A DNA stretch of 44,918 nucleotides, taken from assembly GCF_003602235.1 (NCBI RefSeq), contig NZ_QZVS01000064.1:220-45137 (forward strand). The letters run 5' to 3'. The notes under the pieces are model-generated. The model had not been told where the DNA came from. It saw only the letters and a list, made by a program, of their open reading frames with translations, and did no database searches. The stretch is from Cryobacterium melibiosiphilum. Lineage in GTDB: Bacteria > Actinomycetota > Actinomycetes > Actinomycetales > Microbacteriaceae. Of the stretch, positions 39,051 through 44,918 are shown piece by piece (within the stretch, counting starts at the first letter, position 1; each line of letters starts with the position of its first letter). Position numbers and translations under genes: made by a program.

Positions 39051-39066
39051 CCACTACATGTTGTGT
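39051..39066 (+). promoter_or_regulatory. NrdR box 2 upstream of nrdD
   Basis: CCACTACATGTTGTGT is a closer match to the NrdR consensus than box 1. NrdR represses ribonucleotide reductase genes when dATP/ATP is high. The box lies 78 bp before the nrdD start. Confidence 0.7.
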
Positions 39067-39143
39067 TTGAGGGCGTCTGAAGGGGCGTATGGTGGGGCGC
39101 AGCAACCCGACCGAGTTGCAGCGACACAAAGGATCTGCTCCGC

Positions 39144-41012
39144 ATGCCCAGCCTCACTACAGTCCAGGACTCTGCCCACATTTCAGCTGCGAGCCGGGCA
39201 GCGGATGCCCGCGGGGCCCGGCCCGGCGCATCCGTCGACGTCAGCACGACGGTCGGTGAGTACCTGGACCGGTCGGACTGGCGGGTCAACGCGAACGCGA
39301 ACCAGGGCTTCTCCCTCGGCGGGCTGATTCTCAACACGGCCGGCAAGGTCATCGCCAACTACTGGCTCAGTAACGTCTACAGCGCTGAGATCGGTGCGGC
39401 GCACCGGACCGGGGACCTGCACATCCACGACCTCGACATGCTGGCCGGGTACTGCGCAGGCTGGTCGCTGCGGGTGCTGCTCGAGGAGGGGCTGAACGGC
39501 GTGCCCGGCACCGTCGAGTCGACGCCGCCGAAACACTTTGGTTCGGCCGTCGGCCAGATCGTGAATTTTCTCGGCACCCTGCAGAACGAGTGGGCCGGCG
39601 CGCAGGCGTTCAGCTCGTTCGATACCTACATGGCGCCGTTCGTGCGCGTCGACGATCTCGACTATGCGGCCGTGCGCCAGAGCGTGCAGGAACTCATCTA
39701 CAACCTCAATGTTCCCTCCCGTTGGGGAACCCAGACCCCGTTCACAAACCTCACCTTCGACTGGGTCTGTCCGGAGGATCTGCGTGAGCAGGTTCCGGTC
39801 ATCAATGGTGTGCCCCAGGACTTTCGATATGGCGACCTGGCGGTGGAGATGGCGATGATCAACCGCGCGTACATCGAGGTGATGACGGGCGGCGATGCCC
39901 GCGGCCGCGTGTTCACCTTTCCGATTCCGACCTACAACATCACTGAGGACTTCGACTGGGAGTCCGCCAACGCGGAGCGACTCTTCGAGATGACCGCCCG
40001 CTACGGCACGCCCTACTTTCAAAACTTCATCAACTCCGAGCTCAAGCCGAACCAGATTCGCTCGATGTGCTGCCGGCTGCAGCTCGACCTGCGCGAACTG
40101 CAGAAGCGCGGCAACGGGCTCTTCGGCTCTGCTGAGCAGACGGGGTCCCTCGGCGTGGTCACCGTCAACTGCGCCCGCCTCGGCTTCGTGCACCACGGCG
40201 ATGAAGCGGGCCTGCTCGATGCCCTCGACGAGCTCCTCGAGCTCGCCCGGGATTCCCTCGAACTCAAGCGCACGGTCATTGACGGGCTTATCGTCGACGG
40301 GCTCTTTCCGTACACCAAGCGCTACCTCGGCGCCGGACTGCGCAACCATTTCTCAACCATCGGCGTGAACGGCATCAACGAGATGATCCGCAACCTCAGT
40401 GGTGACGAGCACGACATCACCACGCCCACGGGGCACGCCATCGCGGTTCGCCTGCTCGACCACGTGCGCGCTCGCATGATCGAATTCCAGGAGACCACGG
40501 GTCACATGTACAACCTCGAAGCGACCCCGGCCGAGGGCACCACGTATCGTTTCGCCAAGGAAGACCGCGCACGCTTCCCCACCATTCTCCAGGCCGGAAC
40601 CGAATCGAACCCGTACTACACGAACTCCTCGCAGCTGCCGGTCGGGTTCACTGACGACCCCTTCGAGGCGCTCGACCGCCAGGACGAACTGCAGACCAAA
40701 TACACCGGCGGTACCGTGCTGCACCTGTATATGTCCGAGAAGCTGTCCTCGGCCGCGGCCTGCCGCGAGCTCGTGAAGCGGGCGCTGTCGACCCACCGAC
40801 TGCCCTACATCACGGTCACACCGACGTTCTCGATCTGCCCCGACCACGGCTATCTGGCCGGTGAACACCCGACGTGCACCAGCTGTGGCGGCGCGTGCGA
40901 GGTCTGGACCCGGGTGATGGGATATTTCCGCCCGGTCAGCTCGTTCAACATCGGCAAGAAGGGCGAGCACCGGGAGCGCACCCACTTCACGGAAGTCGCG
41001 CTGGCCCGATGA
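39144..41012 (+). CDS. nrdD: Anaerobic (class III) ribonucleoside-triphosphate reductase
   Basis: The 622-residue glycyl-radical enzyme reduces ribonucleoside triphosphates to deoxy forms without oxygen. The glycyl radical site is G593 in RVMGY. The zinc site is C565-PDH568 with C578, C581 and C585 near the C-terminus. Active-site cysteines are likely among C104 (AGYCAGWSL) and C309/C310 (MCCRL). There is no N-terminal ATP-cone, so allosteric activity control is absent or different from the larger E. coli type. The ATG at 39144 has AAAGGA 11 bases upstream. Two NrdR boxes precede it and nrdG overlaps its stop codon, so it is an nrdDG operon. Confidence 0.96.
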   Translation: MPSLTTVQDSAHISAASRAADARGARPGASVDVSTTVGEYLDRSDWRVNANANQGFSLGGLILNTAGKVIANYWLSNVYSAEIGAAHRTGDLHIHDLDMLAGYCAGWSLRVLLEEGLNGVPGTVESTPPKHFGSAVGQIVNFLGTLQNEWAGAQAFSSFDTYMAPFVRVDDLDYAAVRQSVQELIYNLNVPSRWGTQTPFTNLTFDWVCPEDLREQVPVINGVPQDFRYGDLAVEMAMINRAYIEVMTGGDARGRVFTFPIPTYNITEDFDWESANAERLFEMTARYGTPYFQNFINSELKPNQIRSMCCRLQLDLRELQKRGNGLFGSAEQTGSLGVVTVNCARLGFVHHGDEAGLLDALDELLELARDSLELKRTVIDGLIVDGLFPYTKRYLGAGLRNHFSTIGVNGINEMIRNLSGDEHDITTPTGHAIAVRLLDHVRARMIEFQETTGHMYNLEATPAEGTTYRFAKEDRARFPTILQAGTESNPYYTNSSQLPVGFTDDPFEALDRQDELQTKYTGGTVLHLYMSEKLSSAAACRELVKRALSTHRLPYITVTPTFSICPDHGYLAGEHPTCTSCGGACEVWTRVMGYFRPVSSFNIGKKGEHRERTHFTEVALAR

Positions 41013-41785
41013 CCGCCGTCACGGCGGTGCCGCCGAGCAGGGATCCGATCAGTGCGGCTCCGCAGGGGGCCGGGCCGGCGACATCCAGGGTGCGAATGAC
41101 CGGGCCGGCTTGCGGGCTGACCGCGATGACGGATGCCGACGGGCTGCAGATCGCGGGGCTCGTCGCCCTCTCAACCTGCGACTGGCCCGGCAAACTCGTG
41201 GCCACGGTGTTTCTGCAGGGCTGCCCGTTGGCCTGCACCTACTGCCACAATCCGGGCCTGCTCGACCCGTTCACCCCGGGCACCGTGACCTGGCAACAGG
41301 TGCGTGACCTGCTCGCCCGGCGCCACGGCCTGCTCGACGGCGTGGTCTTCTCGGGCGGCGAACCAACCCGGCAGGCCGGCCTCGCCGCGGCGATGCGCGA
41401 GGTGGCCGCACTCGGCTACGGGGTGGGCCTGCACACGGCCGGCGTCTACCCGAAACGGTTCGCCGAGGTGCTGGGGCTCTGCGACTGGATCGGCCTCGAC
41501 ATCAAGGCGCCGGAGCCGCTCTATGGCGCCGTGACCGGGGTTGCGGCCGCGGCGGCGAAGGCGTTCGCCAGCCTGCGGATGGCGCTCGCGGCATCCGTCG
41601 ACCTGCAGGTGCGCACCACGGTCGACCCGTTGGTGCTGACCCCCGCCGACGTCGCCGACCTGATGCGCACTCTGGCGCAGCTCGGGGTGCGCGACCACGT
41701 GCTGCAGACGGTGCGCACCGAGGGCACAACCGCGGAGTTCACGGCGCGGCTCGAGGCGTTTCGTGCCCTCTCCGGGACGAACTGA
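41009..41785 (+). CDS. nrdG: Class III ribonucleotide reductase activase (radical SAM)
   Basis: The 258-residue protein makes the glycyl radical on NrdD. The radical SAM cluster motif is C72-PLA-C76-TY-C79 followed by HNP, and the GGE motif is FSGGEPTRQ. The ATG at 41009 overlaps the nrdD stop (ATGA). The first 40 residues are low-complexity and unlike the family; ATG 41126 (M40, just before DADGLQIAGLVALST) is a possible internal start. A four-gene plus-strand run continues downstream. Confidence 0.95.
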   Translation: MTAVTAVPPSRDPISAAPQGAGPATSRVRMTGPACGLTAMTDADGLQIAGLVALSTCDWPGKLVATVFLQGCPLACTYCHNPGLLDPFTPGTVTWQQVRDLLARRHGLLDGVVFSGGEPTRQAGLAAAMREVAALGYGVGLHTAGVYPKRFAEVLGLCDWIGLDIKAPEPLYGAVTGVAAAAAKAFASLRMALAASVDLQVRTTVDPLVLTPADVADLMRTLAQLGVRDHVLQTVRTEGTTAEFTARLEAFRALSGTN

Positions 41786-41807
41786 GGTGGATGCCCGGCC
41801 TGCGTGG

Positions 41808-41813
41808 TACCGT
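41808..41813 (+). promoter_or_regulatory. -10 element of the DinB gene (leaderless start)
   Basis: TACCGT ends 6 bases before the ATG at 41820. Confidence 0.4.
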
Positions 41814-41819
41814 GCCGAC

Positions 41820-42446
41820 ATGAAGCAGAGAGAGTTGTTTCTTCAGGCGGATGCCGCGTTGCGCTCCGTCATCGACCGCCTCACTCCCGAGCAACTCGAG
41901 CTGCCGGCCCCGGCCGAGTGGACCCGGGTCGCGAACCCCCTGCTGCGCGACATCGTCGCCGATCACATGCGCGACGAAGCGTGGGTGCCGGCCGTGCTGG
42001 CAGGGCGCACGATCGAAGAGGTCGGGAAGGATTTTCCCACCAACCTGCTCGGCGACGAGGCCCCGAGCGACGACCCGCTCGGCGACTACCTGATTCACAA
42101 GTATGACCGGCTGAACGACATAGCCACCGCCGCGGTGCGCGAAGACCTCGACCCGGAGCGCATGGTTCATCTCAGCTACGGGGACTACCCGCTGCGCGAA
42201 TACCTGCAGCACGTGAGCTGCTATCGGGCCTTTGCGTCCTGGTCGATCGCCCGGTTGGTCGGCCTCGACTTTGAGATGTCGACCGAATTGGTGGACCTGC
42301 TGTGGGAGCAGATCGTGCCCGAGATCGACGGCTGGCGCGCGATGGGCGTCTTCGGGCCGCCGGTTGAGGTTCCGGCCGGCGCCGATCGCGAGACCCAGCT
42401 GCTGGGCCTGACTGGTTTCTGGACCCCGAGCCGCGCCACCGACTGA
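41820..42446 (+). CDS. DinB/mycothiol-dependent maleylpyruvate isomerase-like four-helix protein
   Basis: The 208-residue protein has the helical bundle pattern of the DinB superfamily: an early helix MKQRELFLQADAALRSVIDRLTPEQL (residues about 1-26), ADHMRDEAWVPAVL with a metal-type His, and YPLREYLQHVSCYRAFASW with the second His. In mycothiol-producing actinobacteria such proteins are often mycothiol-dependent transferases, but the substrate is unknown. The ATG at 41820 has TACCGT 6 bases upstream. It is 34 bp after nrdG, but probably has its own promoter. Confidence 0.82.
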   Translation: MKQRELFLQADAALRSVIDRLTPEQLELPAPAEWTRVANPLLRDIVADHMRDEAWVPAVLAGRTIEEVGKDFPTNLLGDEAPSDDPLGDYLIHKYDRLNDIATAAVREDLDPERMVHLSYGDYPLREYLQHVSCYRAFASWSIARLVGLDFEMSTELVDLLWEQIVPEIDGWRAMGVFGPPVEVPAGADRETQLLGLTGFWTPSRATD

Positions 42447-42475
42447 CCCGCGGGTTTACGGGGCCAGCTGTGACA

Positions 42476-42516
42476 CCTCGTCAGCGAGGGGGCGCATGTG
42501 GCCCCTTGAGGGGGTC
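42476..42516 (+). terminator. Two adjacent hairpins after the DinB gene
   Basis: CCTCG/CGAGG (42476-42489) and GGCCCC/GGGGTC with a five-base loop (42500-42516) follow the stop codon. No T tract is present, so confidence is low. Confidence 0.35.
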
Positions 42517-42585
42517 ATCGCCCACTCGTGGGAGATGTGGTCGGGAAATACCCGGCGCATCCTGCGCTGTTTAAGTGCACGATGT

Positions 42586-42591
42586 TACGGT
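42586..42591 (+). promoter_or_regulatory. -10 element of the SufR-like regulator (leaderless start)
   Basis: TACGGT ends 6 bases before the GTG at 42598. Confidence 0.45.
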
Positions 42592-42597
42592 TAATGG

Positions 42598-43416
42598 GTG
42601 ACCGTTGAGCAACTGAAGAGCGAGGGCTGGCATGCCGCCCTCGCGTCGAGCACGCGCCGACGTGTTCTTGAACTGCTCGTAACGTCCGGCAAGGCCCTCG
42701 ATGCCGTGGCCGTCGCCGAGGCGATCTCGCTGCACGTGACCACGGCTCGCTTTCACCTGGAACAGCTCGAGGCCGTCGGACTCGTGCAGCGCGCGGTCTT
42801 GCGTGTGCCCGGCCAGCGTGGGCGCCCGCGCGTGCTGTTCAGCATCCCCGAGGCCCGGCCCGGCGGCGTGGCCGGGGCAGCGACCGGCACACCGCAGGTC
42901 GACATGCAGGAGCAGCTCAGCCGTGCCCTGATCAGCGTGCTGGGCGAAGACGCCGACGGTGGCCGGTCCCGGGCGATTCGCGCCGGTGAAAACTGGTCGA
43001 CGGCCCTGCCGGAGCGGGTCAGGGCCGAATCTGGTGCCGGCATGGTCGAGAGGGGAGAGCCACGGCCGCCCACTCCAGAGCCGAGTTCGACGGAGCAAAC
43101 CGCGCCGGCGGGAGTCGGCGCCGTGCGTCGCACCCGCACCGCGGGAGCGGGCCCATACCTGACCGTGCTCGGCGACCTCGGATTCGCCCCCGAACTGCAG
43201 GGGGAGCGGGTCGTGGCGCTGCACGAGTGCCCGTTTCGGGCGGAGGCCCGCGCGAACCCCGGCGTGGTCTGCTCGGTGCACCTCGGCCTGATGCGCGGGG
43301 TCGCGCGCTCCCTCGGGCAGAACGAAGACGAGGTGGCCCTGCACCCGTTCGTGACGCCGACGCTGTGCCTGGTGGACCTTCCCGAAACGGGTGGGGCGGC
43401 ATCCGCTATTAAATAG
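42598..43416 (+). CDS. Winged-helix regulator with SufR-like cysteine region
   Basis: The 272-residue protein has an N-terminal ArsR/DeoR-like winged helix (about 10-85; LEAISLHVTTARFHLEQLEA-type recognition region), a flexible Ser/Pro/Glu-rich middle (about 85-185), and a C-terminal domain with HEC211PF, C225SVHLGLMRG and C257 in TPTLCLVDL. This order resembles SufR-type regulators that bind an iron-sulfur cluster through C-terminal cysteines. The GTG at 42598 is the only early start and has TACGGT 6 bases upstream. It lies just before a copper-oxidase gene, so it may sense redox state or nitric oxide and control that gene; this is inference. Confidence 0.83.
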   Translation: MTVEQLKSEGWHAALASSTRRRVLELLVTSGKALDAVAVAEAISLHVTTARFHLEQLEAVGLVQRAVLRVPGQRGRPRVLFSIPEARPGGVAGAATGTPQVDMQEQLSRALISVLGEDADGGRSRAIRAGENWSTALPERVRAESGAGMVERGEPRPPTPEPSSTEQTAPAGVGAVRRTRTAGAGPYLTVLGDLGFAPELQGERVVALHECPFRAEARANPGVVCSVHLGLMRGVARSLGQNEDEVALHPFVTPTLCLVDLPETGGAASAIK

Positions 43417-43471
43417 TAATTCAGTCCTCTAAAATGGATGCGGACCCCGACCCGCGAAGGAACCGCACGCC

Positions 43472-44918
43472 ATGAAGCACAGCACCGCACAAAAGCTCTG
43501 GCACCGCACCACCGGCATGCTCGTTCCGGTCTGGTTGTTGCTCGGGCTGGTCGCCGCCGCGCTCGCCCAGGCCGCAGCGTTCGGGCCCTGGCTGATGGTG
43601 CACCTGTTGCTGCTCGGGGGAGTCAGCACCGCGATCCTGGTCTGGAGCCAGTACTTCGCCGACAGCCTGCTGAAGAACACCGCACCCGGCGGCCGGGCCA
43701 GCCTCGGCGTGCGGCTCGCCGTGCACACGGTCGGCGCGGCCACCGTGATGACCGGCATCGTCTACGGCTGGTGGATCGTCACCTTGATCGGGGGAATCCT
43801 GGTCGGTGGCACCGCCCTGCTGCACGCCGCCCTGCTGATCGGCCAGCTGCGGGGCGCACTGCCGGCCCGGTTCTCGCGGCTCGTGCGCTACTACGTCGCC
43901 TCGGCCAGCGCGCTCATCGTCGGCGTCACGCTCGGCGTGATGATGGCGCACCCCGAGAGCTCGATCATCAACACCGCCGGGGAGTACTACGAGCGCCTCT
44001 ACATCGGCCACCTCGCGCTCAACCTGCTGGGCTGGATCGGCCTCACGGTGATCGGCACGGTCGCCCTGCTCTGGCCCACCGTGTTGCGCTCGCCGGTCGT
44101 GCAGACGACCGCCGCGGCCGCCCGCAGCACCCTGCCGATTCTGGTCGGCGGCCTCACCGTCATCACCGTCGGCTCGCTCCTCGACTCTCGTTACCTCGCC
44201 GCGGCCGGCGTGCTGATCTACCTCGTCGGCCTCGTGCGCGTGCTCACGGAACTTGTCGGCCACGCCCGCCGCCTGCCGGTGATCAGCTACTCGGGCTGGA
44301 GCCTCGGTGCCGCCGTGGTCTGGTTCGCCCTCTGCACGGCAGCGTTCGGCATGGCCGTCGCGGTCGCTGACAGCTGGGCGGATGCCGCCGCGAGCGTCGA
44401 AGCGCTCGTTCCCTATTTCGCTGTCGGCTTCGCGGGGCAGATCGTGATCGGGGCGCTCAGCTACCTGATCGGGGCCGTGCTGCCCGGCGGGCCGCTCGCC
44501 AAGGCCGGCATCTTTGCCGAGCTCGACCGGGCCGGCCTGTTTCGCGTCGCCGTCGTGAACGGCGGCCTGCTGCTGACCCTGCTGCCGCTTCCCGTGACCG
44601 CCGTCACGCTCCTGATGGCTCTCGTGCTCCTCACCCTCGCGTCATTTCTCGTCTTCATGGTGCGCGCCCTGCGCGAGAGCCGCCGCCTGATCGCCGCTCT
44701 GGTGGCGGCTCGGCCCCCGGCGGGAAGGCGCCCCGGACTGCTGCCGGCCGGGCTGCCGGTCACCGGCAATCCGGCACCGGTGGCCGGAACGCCGGCCCTG
44801 GGCTTGTCGTCGGCACCATCCACGATCCCCACCCGGCCGGCCGGGCGCGTGGCGGCGGCGCGTGTGACGGCATCCGCCGCCGCGCCCTCAGCGGGGGCAA
44901 CCCCACCGGCCGCGCCCG
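43472..44918 (+). CDS. Membrane N-terminus of a probable copper nitrite reductase/multicopper oxidase (partial)
   Basis: The frame starts at ATG 43472 behind GAAGGAA and is still open at the window edge (482 complete codons). It begins WHRTTGMLVPVWLLLG and has VHLLLLGGVSTAILVWSQYFADSLLKN (H44 to N69), a pattern that I associate with the long membrane N-terminus of actinobacterial multicopper oxidase/NirK-type nitrite reductases. About twelve membrane segments run to residue about 405. A Pro/Ala/Gly-rich linker (about 410-482) leads toward domains that would lie outside the window. The copper domains themselves are not seen here, so the enzymatic call is by analogy. Confidence 0.75.
   Translation, partial: MKHSTAQKLWHRTTGMLVPVWLLLGLVAAALAQAAAFGPWLMVHLLLLGGVSTAILVWSQYFADSLLKNTAPGGRASLGVRLAVHTVGAATVMTGIVYGWWIVTLIGGILVGGTALLHAALLIGQLRGALPARFSRLVRYYVASASALIVGVTLGVMMAHPESSIINTAGEYYERLYIGHLALNLLGWIGLTVIGTVALLWPTVLRSPVVQTTAAAARSTLPILVGGLTVITVGSLLDSRYLAAAGVLIYLVGLVRVLTELVGHARRLPVISYSGWSLGAAVVWFALCTAAFGMAVAVADSWADAAASVEALVPYFAVGFAGQIVIGALSYLIGAVLPGGPLAKAGIFAELDRAGLFRVAVVNGGLLLTLLPLPVTAVTLLMALVLLTLASFLVFMVRALRESRRLIAALVAARPPAGRRPGLLPAGLPVTGNPAPVAGTPALGLSSAPSTIPTRPAGRVAAARVTASAAAPSAGATPPAAP

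Overview
This window is a high-GC chromosomal segment from an actinobacterium, most likely a member of the Microbacteriaceae (Cryobacterium, Salinibacterium or a relative). The evidence is the GC-rich codon use, a menaquinone pathway, a system II cytochrome c maturation operon, the 32-residue actinobacterial ribosomal protein bS22, a DUF7882 protein of the kind common in Microbacteriaceae, and many genes whose start codon lies 6-7 bases after a TANNNT hexamer, which is the layout of leaderless actinobacterial mRNAs. I see no phage, insertion sequence or CRISPR array; this is core chromosome with a few lineage-specific islands.

Layout. 1-1654 (minus): two secreted repeat proteins, one with chaplin-like GNAIS(V/I)xGD units and running off the left edge, the other rich in Ala, Val and Pro. 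1872-1984: tRNA-Arg(ACG) and its terminator. 2031-4534 (minus): a histidine kinase and OmpR-type response regulator. 4740-7235: an NHL-propeller protein and an iron-sulfur photolyase. 7259-8492 (minus): a short-chain dehydrogenase and a MarR regulator. 8801-9502 (minus): a winged-helix regulator without a receiver domain, behind a long 5' leader. 10046-12142: upp (minus), then tadA and proC (plus). 12245-16014 (minus): a ParA/MinD-like ATPase and the KtrAB potassium uptake pair, with a divergent ArsR regulator. 16638-17720: an excisionase-type helix-turn-helix protein, bS22, a glutaredoxin-like protein and a Dabb protein. 17858-19186 (minus): an aspartyl-tRNA synthetase of the compact archaeal type.

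19272-24040 is a tight operon of a histidine phosphatase, ResA, CcdA, ResB and CcsB for cytochrome c maturation. A palindromic repeat cluster (24123-24326) separates it from the convergent menC. menC, menB, menE, menA and menD are spread over 24383-33757 and are interrupted by small membrane or unknown proteins and by a group 2 sigma factor that is translationally coupled to a small unknown protein. Cytochrome c maturation and menaquinone synthesis together make this largely a respiratory-chain neighbourhood.

33959-38883 holds a membrane protein, a three-helix-bundle protein, a 3-hydroxyisobutyryl-CoA hydrolase-like enzyme and a large GH15 trehalase/glucoamylase-like protein. The GH15 protein carries an N-terminal trehalose-phosphatase-like domain that has lost its catalytic aspartates and its cap. 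39144-44918 looks like an oxygen-limitation module: class III ribonucleotide reductase nrdDG behind two NrdR-type boxes spaced exactly 31 bp, a DinB protein, a cysteine-containing SufR-like regulator, and the membrane N-terminus of a probable copper-containing nitrite reductase or multicopper oxidase that runs off the right edge.

The observations most worth following are the dead, cap-less trehalose-phosphatase domain fused to GH15, the NrdR box pair and the nrdDG-regulator-copper-oxidase neighbourhood, the leaderless-start pattern, the sigma factor with its coupled small protein, and the long leader with a cysteine-containing mini-ORF upstream of the winged-helix regulator.
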